From: Pseudomonas sp. S30
GTDB lineage: Bacteria > Pseudomonadota > Gammaproteobacteria > Pseudomonadales > Pseudomonadaceae
Direction: 5' to 3'
Length of the DNA: 64,000 nt
Assembly (NCBI RefSeq): GCF_016518545.1
Contig: NZ_JACVTO010000025.1
Span: 1 to 64,000 of the forward strand
The position numbers and the translations under genes are program-made. Shown here one piece after another: positions 10,113-19,157 of the stretch; position 1 is the stretch's first letter; the number at the start of each line of letters is the position of its first letter. The notes below the pieces were generated by a model that saw nothing but the letters and a program-made list of their open reading frames with translations, was not told the origin of the DNA and made no database searches.

Positions 10113-11675
10113 GTGAGCCAAGCCCTGATCAGCGCGCTGCAGAACCCCGCCCTCTACCCTCATCCCGTGAAGGGTTTCGAGCTCATCGAGACGCACATCT
10201 CCTGGGTGCTGCTCACCGGTGACTACGCTTACAAGATCAAGAAGCCGATGAACTTCGGCTTCCTCGATTTCACCAGCCTGGAGCAGCGCCAGCATTTCTG
10301 TAACGAAGAATTGCGCCTGAACCAGCGCCTGACCGACGGCCTGTACCTGGACGTGCTGCCGATCACCGGCTCTGCCGACGCCCCGCAACTGGGTGGCAGC
10401 GGCGAGGTGATCGAATACGCACTGAAGATGCGCCAGTTCCCCCAGGGCCAACTGCTGGGCACGCTGCAAGCCAACGGCGAGCTCACCGCCGGGCACATCG
10501 ACCAGATGGCGCGGCAGATCGCCGACTTCCACCTGCAGGCCCCGCAGGTACCGGTCGAGCACCCCCTGGGCACTCCGGATGCCGTGATGGCGCCGGTGGA
10601 GCAGAATTTCGAGCAGATCCGGCCCTTCCTCAGCGAAAAGGCCGACCTGCAACAACTCGATGCCCTGCAAGCCTGGGCGCGCAGCAGCTTCGACCGCCTC
10701 CACGGCCTGCTCGAAACGCGCAAGCGCGAGGGTTTCATCCGCGAATGCCATGGCGATATCCATCTGGGCAACGCCACGTTGATCGACGATAAAGTGGTGA
10801 TCTTCGACTGCATCGAGTTCAACGAGCCATTTCGCCTGACAGACGTCTATGCCGACGTCGGTTTCCTGGCCATGGACCTGGAGGACCGTGGCCTGAAGTG
10901 CCTGGCCCGACGCTTCATCAGCCAGTACCTGGAACTCACTGGCGATTATCAGGGCCTGGAGTTGCTGAACTTCTACAAGGCCTATCGAGCCCTGGTGCGC
11001 GCGAAAGTCGCCTTGTTCAGCCTGGCTCCGGACGCCAGCGGCGTGCAGCGCGCCACCACCTTGCGCACCTACCGCAAGTATGCCGACCTTGCCGAAAGCT
11101 ACAGCGCCATCCCTTCTCGCCTACTGGCCATCACCCATGGGGTCTCTGCGGTCGGCAAGAGCCATGTCGCCATGCGCCTGGTCGAGTCGCTGGGGGCGAT
11201 TCGTGTTCGCTCGGACGTCGAGCGAAAGCGTCTGTTCGGCCAGCAGGACGCCGGGAACCTCGGTGAGCTGCAAGCGGGTATCTACGATCAGGACGCCAGC
11301 GCAGCGACCTACCAGCGCCTGCACGGCTTGGCCCAGACCATTCTGCAGGCCGGCTTCCCAGTGGTACTCGACGCCACCTACCTCAAGCGCGAACAGCGCC
11401 GGGCGGCGGCTCAGGTGGCCAGCAGCACCGGAGTGCCTTTCCTGATCCTGGACTGCCAGGCGCCCGAGGCCGTGATCATCAGTTGGCTGGAGCAGCGTCA
11501 GACGGAAAATGTCGATCCTTCCGACGCCACCCTGGAGGTCGTGAAGGCCCAGCAGGCGAGCCGCGAACCCCTGGACGACGACGAAGCGCTGCATGGCAAG
11601 CGCGTCGACACCCATGAAAGCGGCAGCATGGACCAGTTGATCGAGCAGATCCGTCAGCGTCTGCCTGGATTGTGA
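10113..11675 (+). CDS. Two-domain kinase-like protein: aminoglycoside-phosphotransferase-like plus P-loop kinase
   Basis: This 520-residue cytoplasmic protein joins two phosphotransferase folds. Residues about 30-330 resemble the APH/choline-kinase family, with the catalytic loop ECHGDIHLGNATL and the metal site VVIFDCIEF. Residues about 335-520 are an AAA_33/zeta-toxin-like P-loop kinase, with Walker A GVSAVGKS and a conserved LDATYLKREQRR segment. This fusion recurs in proteobacteria, but its substrate is unknown to me; calling it an antibiotic-resistance enzyme would be unjustified. The GTG at 10113 is chosen because GGAAGGA lies five bases upstream; longer frames overlap the divergent mrcB start. 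Confidence 0.82.
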   Translation: MSQALISALQNPALYPHPVKGFELIETHISWVLLTGDYAYKIKKPMNFGFLDFTSLEQRQHFCNEELRLNQRLTDGLYLDVLPITGSADAPQLGGSGEVIEYALKMRQFPQGQLLGTLQANGELTAGHIDQMARQIADFHLQAPQVPVEHPLGTPDAVMAPVEQNFEQIRPFLSEKADLQQLDALQAWARSSFDRLHGLLETRKREGFIRECHGDIHLGNATLIDDKVVIFDCIEFNEPFRLTDVYADVGFLAMDLEDRGLKCLARRFISQYLELTGDYQGLELLNFYKAYRALVRAKVALFSLAPDASGVQRATTLRTYRKYADLAESYSAIPSRLLAITHGVSAVGKSHVAMRLVESLGAIRVRSDVERKRLFGQQDAGNLGELQAGIYDQDASAATYQRLHGLAQTILQAGFPVVLDATYLKREQRRAAAQVASSTGVPFLILDCQAPEAVIISWLEQRQTENVDPSDATLEVVKAQQASREPLDDDEALHGKRVDTHESGSMDQLIEQIRQRLPGL

Positions 11676-11882
11676 TGCCTCACCAGGCAGAGCCACCGCG
11701 CATCAGCTTTATCGCCTCTGCGGCAGGCCCTACCTACGGCGCAGGGTCTGCGGCACCGTCCTGAGTCTGAGTTCGTGGAGACCACCTGGCAAATGGCCGC
11801 ACCTTTGCCAGGCCCCGCTACACTGCAGACTGACCGCTCGCGATTTATCCACAGAACCGATCGGCCAACGCAGGGAGGCTCG

Positions 11883-12158
11883 ATGAACGATGAACTGCAG
11901 CATCTGAAGAATCTGGGCAAGACCTCCGCGCAGTGGTTGCACGCCTCCGGCATCCACAGCGTCTCCGATTTGCGCCGTCTGGGTGCGGTAGGTGCTTACC
12001 AGGCTGTCAGAACCCGGGGATTTCGTGCGTCGAAAGTACTGCTGTACGCCATTGAGGCGGCGTTGCTCGACATGCACTGGAACGACCTGCCGCCCGAACG
12101 CAAGCAGGCATTGAACCAGCAGTTGAATGCCAAGGCAGCATCGCAAAAAAAATCGTGA
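11883..12158 (+). CDS. TfoX/Sxy C-terminal-domain protein
   Basis: This 91-residue protein consists only of the TfoX C-terminal helix-hairpin-helix-like domain: LKNLGKTSAQWLHASGIHSVSDLRRLGAVGAYQAVR, then a helical end. Full-length Sxy/TfoX activates competence genes with CRP in other gammaproteobacteria. This short form lacks the N-terminal domain, so its role is unknown. ATG 11883 has GGGAGG about five bases upstream. It is followed within 20 bases by the prrF promoter, so read-through into the sRNA is possible. Confidence 0.8.
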   Translation: MNDELQHLKNLGKTSAQWLHASGIHSVSDLRRLGAVGAYQAVRTRGFRASKVLLYAIEAALLDMHWNDLPPERKQALNQQLNAKAASQKKS

Positions 12159-12174
12159 GGACGATAAAAAGAGG

Positions 12175-12206
12175 TTGACTGCGTAATGAGAATCGTTATG
12201 ATTATC
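12175..12206 (+). promoter_or_regulatory. prrF promoter with overlapping Fur box
   Basis: A -35 TTGACT (12175-12180) and an AT-rich -10 (ATGATT or TGATTA, about 12198-12204) flank a Fur box at 12182-12200 that matches 14 of 19 positions of the classical GATAATGATAATCATTATC. Fur bound here would cover the promoter, so transcription should switch on under iron limitation. Confidence 0.85.
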
Positions 12207-12208
12207 AC

Positions 12209-12322
12209 AACTGGTCGCGAGACTGGTTGGATAAGCTGAAAGACCTTGGTTCGGACTCTCAGATTATCTCCTCATCAGGCTAATCACGGTTATTGACCCG
12301 GCTTTTTGCCGGGTCTTTTTTT
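12209..12322 (+). ncRNA. prrF: PrrF iron-responsive small RNA
   Basis: I recognise the conserved PrrF core (12255-12290: CTCAGATTATCTCCTCATC, then AGGCTAATCACGG) and the typical 5' end AACTGGTCGCGAG. A Rho-independent terminator (GACCCGGC/GCCGGGTC with a T7 tail, about 12295-12322) closes it. PrrF RNAs base-pair with mRNAs for non-essential iron proteins, with Hfq, and spare iron during starvation. Only one copy is present here; the P. aeruginosa tandem arrangement that yields PrrH is absent. Its neighbour is the convergent hemin transporter operon. The exact transcript ends are estimated. Confidence 0.9.
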
Positions 12323-12366
12323 GCCCGTGCGCTGGCCATGCGGCAAAGCGGCCTTGCCCTCAATCG

Positions 12367-13134
12367 TCAGCGGGCGATGATCAGCGGGTGGCCGAGTTCA
12401 GGATGAGCGTGCACCAGCACATCGATATCGAATACAGCCTTGAGCGCCTGGCGCGTGAGCACTTCGGTCGGCGCTCCACAGGCGTGGCTGCGCCCTCGCT
12501 CCAGCAGCAGGACCTGATCGCAGTAGCGCGCTGCCAGGTTGAGGTCATGTACGATGAGCAGCACGGCAGCACCTTGATTCGCGAAGTGACGTACCGCCTG
12601 CAAGGTGGTGTGCTGGTGCCGCGGGTCGAGGGCCGACGTGGGTTCGTCTAGCAGCAGTGTCGCCCCTTCGCCACCCGGCCACAGCTGCGCCAACACCCGC
12701 GCCAGATGAACACGCTGGCGTTCGCCCCCGGACAACGCCAGGTAGCTGCGGGCAGCCAGGTGCTCGGCATCGGCCGCTTGCAACGCCGCCTCGACGATTT
12801 CACGGTCGCGTAGCAGGCCACTGTCATGGGGCAGGCGCCCCATGCTCACGACTTCCTCGACCCTGAACGCAAATCCCAGGCTGGAGGCCTGGGGCAGTAC
12901 GGCCAGATGCCTGGCACGCTGAGGACCGGACCACTGCGCCAGCTCTCGTCCCAGCAGCGTCACTCGGCCACGGCTGGGTGTGAATTCGCCGCTCAGGGCA
13001 CCCAGCAGACTGCTCTTGCCGGCGCCATTGGGCCCTAGCACGCCCAGCACTTGTCCGGCGCGCACTCGCAAGTCGATGGCCTGCAGCACGTCGACGCCGC
13101 CGCGCGACAGCCAGAGGTCCTCGACCTCCATCAT
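12367..13134 (-). CDS. hmuV: Hemin ABC transporter ATP-binding protein
   Basis: This 255-residue ATPase powers hemin import across the inner membrane. The Walker A GPNGAGKS (about 35-42), ABC signature LSGGERQ, Walker [12 protein letters not shown] and switch histidine ([10 protein letters not shown]) are all intact. It belongs to the iron-siderophore/hemin FecCD-type transporter class and is the last gene of hmuT-hmuU-hmuV. Its ATG overlaps the hmuU stop by one base, which indicates tight coupling. A second in-frame ATG follows directly and is an equally possible start. Confidence 0.93.
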   Translation of the reverse strand: MMEVEDLWLSRGGVDVLQAIDLRVRAGQVLGVLGPNGAGKSSLLGALSGEFTPSRGRVTLLGRELAQWSGPQRARHLAVLPQASSLGFAFRVEEVVSMGRLPHDSGLLRDREIVEAALQAADAEHLAARSYLALSGGERQRVHLARVLAQLWPGGEGATLLLDEPTSALDPRHQHTTLQAVRHFANQGAAVLLIVHDLNLAARYCDQVLLLERGRSHACGAPTEVLTRQALKAVFDIDVLVHAHPELGHPLIIAR

Positions 13135-14171
13135 CAGCGTGCCCTCCTGACCAGGAGAAACAGGAAGAACGGTGCACCGATGAACGCCGTGACGATGCCG
13201 ATCGGCAACTCCGCGGGTGCCAGCGCCAGGCGCGCGATCAGGTCGGCAAACAGCAACAGGGCGCCCCCGGCCAGCAGAGAGGCGGGCAGTAGCACGCGAT
13301 GATCCGGCCCGGCCACCAGTCGTACCAGATGCGGTACCACCAGACCGATGAAGCCGATGAGGCCCGCCGCCGCCACTGCCGCACCGACGCCCAGTGCCGT
13401 ACAGAGCACCAGCTCGCGCTTCAGCGACTCCACCTCGATGCCCAGGTGACGGGCTTCGGATTCACCCAGCAGCAAGGCATTGAGCGCCTGGGCGCGACGC
13501 GGCAACCACAGGCTCACCCCGAGCGCCACCAGCAACAGTGGCCACAGGCGCTGGTAGCTGGCGCCATTGAGGCTGCCCAGGTTCCAGAAGGTCAGGGTAC
13601 GCAAGGTGGCGTCGTCGGCCAGATAGGTGAACAAGCCGACGGCCGAGCCCCCCAGGGCGGTCATGGCGATACCGGCGAGCAGCATGGTCGCCACGTCGGT
13701 TTGTCCCTCTCGGCGACCCAACCGGTACACCAGCGCCGTCACCCCCAGGCCGCCGACGAAGGCGCAGAGCGACAGCAGATAGGGCGCCATGACCTCAGGC
13801 ACTGGGCCCAGCCAACTGCCGCCGACGATGGCGACCGCGGCACCGAGGGCCGCACCACTGGCGACGCCGACCAGTCCGGGGTCGGCCAGCGGATTGCGAA
13901 ACAGCCCCTGCATCGCCACGCCGGACAGCGCCAGCACGGCGCCGACGGTGAGACCCAGTAGCGTTCGAGGCAGGCGTATCTGTCCCAGGATCAATTCGGC
14001 CTGCTCCAGTCCTGCGCCCGGCAGTGGCCATCCCAGCAGCCGCCCACCGGCGCGCAGGACGTCCAGCAACGGCAGGCTCACCGGCCCCAGCGCCAGGGAC
14101 AGCCACACGGCCAGCAAGCACAGTGATATCAGCCAGATGAACAAAGTGCGTGGCCGAATCCTTTGCCTCAT
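13134..14171 (-). CDS. hmuU: Hemin ABC transporter permease
   Basis: This 345-residue FecCD/BtuC-family permease forms the inner-membrane channel for hemin. About ten hydrophobic segments are visible, beginning at residue 8. The family motif [33 protein letters not shown] occurs near residues 68-100 (read in parts), and the coupling-loop segment near residue 215-230 contains [12 protein letters not shown]. It overlaps hmuT upstream by four bases and hmuV downstream by one, as expected for a single translational unit under Fur control. Confidence 0.94.
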   Translation of the reverse strand: MRQRIRPRTLFIWLISLCLLAVWLSLALGPVSLPLLDVLRAGGRLLGWPLPGAGLEQAELILGQIRLPRTLLGLTVGAVLALSGVAMQGLFRNPLADPGLVGVASGAALGAAVAIVGGSWLGPVPEVMAPYLLSLCAFVGGLGVTALVYRLGRREGQTDVATMLLAGIAMTALGGSAVGLFTYLADDATLRTLTFWNLGSLNGASYQRLWPLLLVALGVSLWLPRRAQALNALLLGESEARHLGIEVESLKRELVLCTALGVGAAVAAAGLIGFIGLVVPHLVRLVAGPDHRVLLPASLLAGGALLLFADLIARLALAPAELPIGIVTAFIGAPFFLFLLVRRAR

Positions 14172-15049
14172 GGCGCGAGGCTGGCCTTGGCGGCCGGATA
14201 GAAGGCTGCCGCCAGTTCGTCCAGGGTGGCCGGTAGACGCGGCCCCAGCCCACCGACCAGCAAGGTCGGATCAAGCGCGACCAGGCGTTTGTCACGGGCC
14301 GCACGCGAGGCTGCCAGCCCGGGGTTCTCCTTGAGCAAGGCGGTCAACGCTTGTTCGCCGTCCAAGGCTCGGTCGGAGAACACCACCACGTCGGGGTCCA
14401 GACCGGCCAGGGCTTCGACGGAAAAATTCTTGTAGCCCTGATGCTCGGCCAGGTTGCGTCCACCCGCCTGTCGCAGCAGCCAGTCACCGGCCGTGCCCTG
14501 GCCCGCGATCAGCGGTTTGGCACCCGCATGCCCGACCAGCAGCAGCACCCCTGGTGCCTTCTGCTGCGTCTGGGCTTGCGCGAGCCTGCCTTTCAATTGG
14601 TCGAGTTTCTCGTGGTAGCGAGCGCTGAGTTCGCGGGCTGGCTTTTCGGCGCCGAGCAGCGCGCCAAGGTGCTCGAGGTTCCGATCGAGGGCCGTCAGGT
14701 CGGCCTCGGCGGAGAACAGCTCCACACGTACACCGGCTGCCCGCACTTGCGCCAGCACCGGCGGCGGGCCCATTTCCTCGGTTCCCACCAACAGGTCCGG
14801 ACGCAGGCTGAGGATACCTTCGGCAGAGAGCTGGCGCTGATAACCGATGCTCGGCAACGCCTTGAGCGAAGGTGGGTGCTGACTGGTAGTGTCCACCCCC
14901 ACCAGCCGCGCTTCGCCGCCCAGTGCCGCAATCCACTCGCTCAACGCACCTCCTGCACTGACCCAACGCTGGGGCGGATCGGCCGCCAGGGCTTGTGAAC
15001 CCAGGGCAAGACCGGCGCAGAAGGCAAACAGGGCAGCAGTACGGCGCAT
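14168..15049 (-). CDS. hmuT: Periplasmic hemin-binding protein of the HmuTUV transporter
   Basis: This 293-residue substrate-binding protein captures hemin in the periplasm and delivers it to HmuUV. A Sec signal peptide (MRRTAALFAFCAG ... ALAAD, cleavage near residue 22) precedes a class III solute-binding (TroA/FhuD-like) fold with two lobes joined by a long helix. The ATG at 15049 is preferred over an upstream in-frame start because GAAGGA sits at the right distance. It is the promoter-proximal gene, with a Fur box about 95 bases upstream. No hemin receptor or heme oxygenase gene lies nearby. Confidence 0.92.
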   Translation of the reverse strand: MRRTAALFAFCAGLALGSQALAADPPQRWVSAGGALSEWIAALGGEARLVGVDTTSQHPPSLKALPSIGYQRQLSAEGILSLRPDLLVGTEEMGPPPVLAQVRAAGVRVELFSAEADLTALDRNLEHLGALLGAEKPARELSARYHEKLDQLKGRLAQAQTQQKAPGVLLLVGHAGAKPLIAGQGTAGDWLLRQAGGRNLAEHQGYKNFSVEALAGLDPDVVVFSDRALDGEQALTALLKENPGLAASRAARDKRLVALDPTLLVGGLGPRLPATLDELAAAFYPAAKASLAP

Positions 15050-15143
15050 CGTCGAATTCCTTCGCTTCAAAGGGCTGGCACCTTGTGGTGGCCGGCGCAA
15101 CTGCGCACCATGAGAGGGCTGGCGCAGCGGATACCGTCAATTT

Positions 15144-15162
15144 GATAATTATTCGCATTGAA
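15144..15162. promoter_or_regulatory. Fur box between hmuT and the Rieske gene
   Basis: GATAATTATTCGCATTGAA matches 12 of 19 positions of the classical Fur box. It lies 95 bases before hmuT and 40 before the divergent Rieske gene, so iron may control both. Confidence 0.7.
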
Positions 15163-15201
15163 GCGTCAAGCGATCACTAATGACCTGGAGTGTCCGCTGT
15201 C

Positions 15202-15519
15202 ATGCACCTGCTCTGCTCCACCGACTCACTCGCCGAAGGCTGCAGCCGCGGCTTCAGCCTGGCCGGTCGCTCGCTGTTGGCGATTCGCCGTCAGGGGCAG
15301 GTCTACCTGTACCGCAACCGTTGTCCCCATCGCGGCATCGGACTGAACTGGACAGCGGACGCTTTTCTCGACGACAGCGCCAGCCTGATCCGTTGCGCCC
15401 ACCATGGTGCGCTGTTTCTGATCGAGTCTGGCGAGTGCGTGTCCGGCCCCTGCGAAGGCGAGGCCTTGCAGGCCCTGGCCTGTCACGAAGACAGCGCCGG
15501 GATCTGGCTCATGGCGTGA
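15202..15519 (+). CDS. Small Rieske [2Fe-2S] ferredoxin-like protein
   Basis: This 105-residue soluble protein is a single Rieske domain. The two cluster motifs are Cys41-Pro-His43 (CPHRG) and Cys65-x2-His68 (CAHHG), so both cysteines and both histidines are present. It has no membrane anchor and resembles stand-alone Rieske ferredoxins that feed oxygenases, but no oxygenase gene is adjacent. I chose ATG 15202 with GGAG upstream; GTG 15190 would add four residues but leaves no room for a ribosome site. Its last 11 bases overlap the convergent sfsA end. The partner is unknown. Confidence 0.82.
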   Translation: MHLLCSTDSLAEGCSRGFSLAGRSLLAIRRQGQVYLYRNRCPHRGIGLNWTADAFLDDSASLIRCAHHGALFLIESGECVSGPCEGEALQALACHEDSAGIWLMA

Positions 15520-16222
15520 GCAGTACCGGCAGGCGTCGATCGACCACGATGCGCTCGGCGTCCAGACGGGTCGCATAGGCCAGAACCTCGACGCCATCGG
15601 CGACCGCCGCACGCAATGCGCGCGCGTAGGCGGCGTCGATCTCCTCGGCCGGGCGCACCGCTTCGATGCCGGAGAGGTTGACACAGTACAACTGGACGGC
15701 GCGAATGCCCTGCCGTGCCAGGGCCGCGAGCTCGCGCAGGTGCTTGGCTCCGCGCTGGGTGACCGCGTCGGGGAAGGCCGCCACGGTGCTATCGGGGTAG
15801 CCCAAGGTGACGCTCTTCACCTCGACATAGGCCGCAGCGGTATCTAACTCCAGGCGAAAATCGATGCGGCTGCCTTCTTCGCCATAGGCCACTTCACGGC
15901 GTAATGCGGTGAACCCGGCCAGCTCGCGGATCACCCCGGCGCGCAGGGCCTCTTCGATCAGCCCATTGGCCCTGGCGGTGTTGACGCACGCCAGCCGCCC
16001 CTGGGGCGTTTCGCTGATTTCCCAAGTACCGGGAAGCTTGCGCTTCGGGTCATTGGAGCGGCTGAACCAGACCAGGCCGCCCTCGCGCATGCAGTTGAGC
16101 ATCGAGCCGGTATTGGGACAATGAATGGTCATCTGTTCGCCAGAGGGCAATTCGATATCGGCGAGAAAGCGCTTGTAGCGGCGCAGCAGACGCGCTGGCT
16201 CCAGTGCCGGAGAAAACTCCAT
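15509..16222 (-). CDS. sfsA: SfsA, sugar fermentation stimulation protein homolog
   Basis: This 237-residue protein has the full SfsA family length, with an N-terminal OB-like part ([20 protein letters not shown]) and a C-terminal nuclease-like part with acidic/lysine motifs ([19 protein letters not shown]). E. coli SfsA binds DNA and affects maltose gene expression; the fold resembles PD-(D/E)xK nucleases, and the true function is unsettled. The start codon at 16222 overlaps the stop of the upstream aminotransferase by one base (TGATG), so the two genes are coupled. Confidence 0.92.
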   Translation of the reverse strand: MEFSPALEPARLLRRYKRFLADIELPSGEQMTIHCPNTGSMLNCMREGGLVWFSRSNDPKRKLPGTWEISETPQGRLACVNTARANGLIEEALRAGVIRELAGFTALRREVAYGEEGSRIDFRLELDTAAAYVEVKSVTLGYPDSTVAAFPDAVTQRGAKHLRELAALARQGIRAVQLYCVNLSGIEAVRPAEEIDAAYARALRAAVADGVEVLAYATRLDAERIVVDRRLPVLLTP

Positions 16223-17394
16223 CAGCCCCTCCAGCTGCGCAGGCCACGGGCCAGGCGTTGTACGGCCTCTTCCAGGCGCGGCAGGCTCTGCGTGTAGGCG
16301 AAGCGCACATGGTGGCCGGCCTGGTGGCGACCGAAGTCCAGCCCCGGGGTGAAGGCCAGGTATTCGGTTTCCAGAAAATGCTGACAGAACGCGTAGGCAT
16401 CGCCGCCGAAAGCGCTGATGTCGGCATAGAGATAGAAGGCGCCCTGAGGCTCGACCGCAATCCTGAAACCGAGCTGGCGCAAAGCGGGTAGCAGGTAGTC
16501 GCGACGGCGAGCGAACTCGGCGCGGCGTTCTTCGAGAATGGCCAGGGTGTGCGGCTCGAAGCAGGCCAGCGCCGCGTGCTGGGCCATGCTCGGCGCGCTG
16601 ATGTACAGGTTCTGGGCCAGCTTCTCGAGATCGGCCACCGCCGAGGGTGGGGCAACGAGCCAGCCAAGGCGCCATCCGGTCATGCCGAAATACTTGGAAA
16701 AACTATTGAGGACGAATGCCTCGTCATCCACCTCGAGCACGCTGGGGGCTTCCATGCCGTAGGTCAGGCCATGGTAGATCTCGTCTACCACAAGGTGCCC
16801 ATGGTGCTCGCGCGTGGCCTCGGACAGGCCGGAAAGTGCCTGGCGGTCCAGTACCGTCCCGGTGGGATTGGCCGGCGAGGCGACCAGGGCGCCCACGGTG
16901 TCGGCGTGCCAGTGTCGTCTCACCAGTTCCTCGCTGAGCTGGTAATTGACTTCTGGCCCCACTGGCACGAGTTGCGCGCCACCTTCCACCAGGCGCAGGA
17001 AATGGCGATTGCAGGGATACCCCGGATCGGCCAGCAGCCAGTGTTTGCCCGGATCCACCAGCAGGCTGCTGGCCAGCAGCAACGCGCCGGAACCGCCCGG
17101 CGTGATGAGGATACGTTCAGGATCGATCGACACCTCGTAACGCTGCGCATAAAAACCGGCGATCGCCTCGCGCAGGGCGGGCAGGCCCCGGGCGGCGGTG
17201 TAGCGGGTGTGGCCGGCAGCCAATGCAGCCTGACCGGCTTCGACGATCGGTGCGGCGGTGGTGAAGTCAGGCTCGCCGATCTCCAGGTGAATGACGTCCT
17301 CGCCTGCCGCCTGCAACGCATTGGCCCGCGCCAGCAGCGCCATGACATGAAAAGGTTCGATGGCGCGGCTGCGCGCGCTGTAGGAGTGGGCCAT
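16222..17394 (-). CDS. Pyridoxal-phosphate-dependent class I/II aminotransferase
   Basis: This 390-residue cytosolic enzyme is a fold-type I aminotransferase of the aspartate/alanine aminotransferase group. The cofactor lysine is in [15 protein letters not shown]. The substrate-carboxylate arginine is expected in the C-terminal [10 protein letters not shown] region. A PANPTG motif and VVDEIYHGL provide the PLP ring contacts. The exact substrate cannot be read from sequence; annotations of relatives vary between a generic aminotransferase and an alanine- or valine-pyruvate type. It is upstream of and overlapping sfsA, with no pathway context to decide. Confidence 0.9.
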   Translation of the reverse strand: MAHSYSARSRAIEPFHVMALLARANALQAAGEDVIHLEIGEPDFTTAAPIVEAGQAALAAGHTRYTAARGLPALREAIAGFYAQRYEVSIDPERILITPGGSGALLLASSLLVDPGKHWLLADPGYPCNRHFLRLVEGGAQLVPVGPEVNYQLSEELVRRHWHADTVGALVASPANPTGTVLDRQALSGLSEATREHHGHLVVDEIYHGLTYGMEAPSVLEVDDEAFVLNSFSKYFGMTGWRLGWLVAPPSAVADLEKLAQNLYISAPSMAQHAALACFEPHTLAILEERRAEFARRRDYLLPALRQLGFRIAVEPQGAFYLYADISAFGGDAYAFCQHFLETEYLAFTPGLDFGRHQAGHHVRFAYTQSLPRLEEAVQRLARGLRSWRG

Positions 17395-17604
17395 TGCCGC
17401 CTCTCGTTTGAACTAGACTGGTGAATCAACTGTGCAAAACCACAGAACGGACGCCACGGGCCGCTGTCAATACCTCGGATCGGGCGGGCTAGCGCAACCC
17501 CCGATCTATCTGGTAAGTTCGGCGGCTCGCAGTCGCAGGGCCGGCGGTCGCCGGAAATGGAGCATCCTGCGCATTGGATCAGATGAGTGAGAGGCGGTCT
17601 ATTC

Positions 17605-18045
17605 ATGTCCACCGTAGAAAAGCAAAAAACCACCCTGTACGGTGTCGAGCCCTATGTCGAGACCAAAGGTGAAGAGTACATGGGCGAGCCCATGCGCAAC
17701 CACTTCACCAAGCTGCTCAACGCCTGGAAGGGCGAGTTGATGCAGAGTGTGGACCGTACCGTGGATCACATGAAGGACGAGGCAGCCAACTTCCCGGACC
17801 CCGCCGACCGTGCGAGCCAGGAAGAGGAATTCGCGCTCGAATTGCGTAACCGCGACCGTGAGCGCAAGTTGATCAAGAAGATCGACAAGACCCTGCAGAA
17901 GATCCTGGACAAAGACTATGGCTGGTGCGACACCTGCGGCATCGAGATCGGCCTGCGCCGACTGGAAGCCCGCCCTACCGCCGATCTGTGCTTCGACTGC
18001 AAGGAAATTGCCGAGAAAAAGGAAAAATCGGCCGGTAAAGGCTGA
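17605..18045 (+). CDS. dksA: RNA polymerase-binding transcription factor DksA
   Basis: This 146-residue protein binds the RNA polymerase secondary channel and, with ppGpp, adjusts rRNA and amino-acid promoters. It has the long coiled-coil (residues about 35-105), with the tip DPADRASQ carrying the two functional acidic/Ala positions. The zinc finger has all four cysteines (Cys108, Cys111, Cys129, Cys132), so it is the zinc-containing DksA rather than the cysteine-poor paralog. ATG 17605 is chosen over an in-frame start at 17587 by family length. A terminator follows before gluQ. Confidence 0.96.
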   Translation: MSTVEKQKTTLYGVEPYVETKGEEYMGEPMRNHFTKLLNAWKGELMQSVDRTVDHMKDEAANFPDPADRASQEEEFALELRNRDRERKLIKKIDKTLQKILDKDYGWCDTCGIEIGLRRLEARPTADLCFDCKEIAEKKEKSAGKG

Positions 18046-18060
18046 TTCCGACGTCATCCG

Positions 18061-18085
18061 AAGGGGCGCATCATGCGCCCCTTTT
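18061..18085 (+). terminator. Terminator between dksA and gluQ
   Basis: AAGGGGCGCA and TGCGCCCCTT form a ten-base stem with a two-base centre, followed by TTCATTT. It lies 15 bases after dksA and just before gluQ, so it likely gives partial termination. Confidence 0.8.
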
Positions 18086-18106
18086 CATTTATAGCCTGAT
18101 ACGCCC

Positions 18107-18994
18107 ATGACCAACCGTCACTACACAGGTCGATTCGCCCCCACCCCCAGCGGCTATCTGCACTTTGGCTCCCTGGTCGCCGCCCTCGCCTCCTGGCTCG
18201 ATGCGCGCGCAGCAGGCGGGCGCTGGCTGTTGCGCATGGAAGATACCGATCCGCCGCGGGAGATGCCCGGTGCGCGCGATGCCATCCTGCAGACCTTGGA
18301 GGGCTATGGCCTGCACTGGGATGGTGAAGTGGTGTTCCAGAGCCAACGTCACGAGGCTTATGCTGCGGTGGTCGAGCGCCTGTTCAACATGGGGCTGGCG
18401 TACACCTGCACCTGTTCGCGAAGGCAGCTCGAAGGGGTGGGCGGTCTCTACCCAGGTTATTGCCGCAACGCCGGACACCCACGCGAGGCGGGAGCGATCC
18501 GTATCCGCGTGCCCGAGTTGACCTACGCTTTCGACGATCGAGTGCAGGGGCATTTTCAGCAGCACCTGGGCCGCGAGGTGGGCGACTTCATCATCCAGCG
18601 CCGGGACGGATTGTATGCCTATCAACTGGCGGTGGTGCTCGACGACGCCTGGCAGGGCGTGACCGACATCGTGCGTGGCGCCGACCTGCTCGACAACACC
18701 CCGCGCCAGCTCTACCTTCAGGAGCTGCTTGGCTTCTCTCAACCGCGCTACCTGCACATTCCCCTGATCACCCAACCGGACGGCCACAAGCTGGGCAAGT
18801 CCTACCGCTCCCCGCCGCTGGCGACCGAGCAGGTTACCCCCCTGTTGCTGAGAGCTTTGAGAGCACTGGGGCAGCCCGTTGCGAACATGCCGACCGACGC
18901 ACCACCCAGCGAAGTGCTGGCCGAGGCAGTGGTCCTGTGGCGCCCCGAAGCGATTCCGATGCGCCCCTGCATACCCGAGGCAGACCTGCGCTGA
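18107..18994 (+). CDS. gluQ: Glutamyl-Q tRNA(Asp) synthetase
   Basis: This 295-residue GluRS paralog lacks the anticodon-binding domain and attaches glutamate to the queuosine base of tRNA(Asp). The class I motifs are present: RFAPTPSGYLHFGS (the HIGH equivalent is HFGS) and the KMSKS-like KLGKS near residue 228. A zinc site is formed by CTCSR ... YPGYCR. The dksA-gluQ pairing is common in pseudomonads and enterics. The start at 18107 is 22 bases after the dksA terminator, and expression may depend on read-through. Confidence 0.95.
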   Translation: MTNRHYTGRFAPTPSGYLHFGSLVAALASWLDARAAGGRWLLRMEDTDPPREMPGARDAILQTLEGYGLHWDGEVVFQSQRHEAYAAVVERLFNMGLAYTCTCSRRQLEGVGGLYPGYCRNAGHPREAGAIRIRVPELTYAFDDRVQGHFQQHLGREVGDFIIQRRDGLYAYQLAVVLDDAWQGVTDIVRGADLLDNTPRQLYLQELLGFSQPRYLHIPLITQPDGHKLGKSYRSPPLATEQVTPLLLRALRALGQPVANMPTDAPPSEVLAEAVVLWRPEAIPMRPCIPEADLR

Positions 18995-19157
18995 TTGCAC
19001 CGAGCGCTCGCACGCGCACCCCAGCGCCTACCCGAGCGGACGGCGCATGCCCAGACGACTCAAATCCTTGGCCAACCTGCACGAATCCCGCTAGCATCCC
19101 CCGACTCCTTGCGCCAATGACGAGAAGCCAACCCGGCGCCCTGCCATCGAGGCCCGC

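Noticed and set aside
9597-10763. 388-residue frame across mrcB and the kinase-like gene on the minus strand
   Set aside because: It crosses two real genes on different frames and strands.
10113-11675. Aminoglycoside resistance gene
   Set aside because: The APH-like fold is shared by many kinases, and this fusion sits in the core chromosome without mobile elements.
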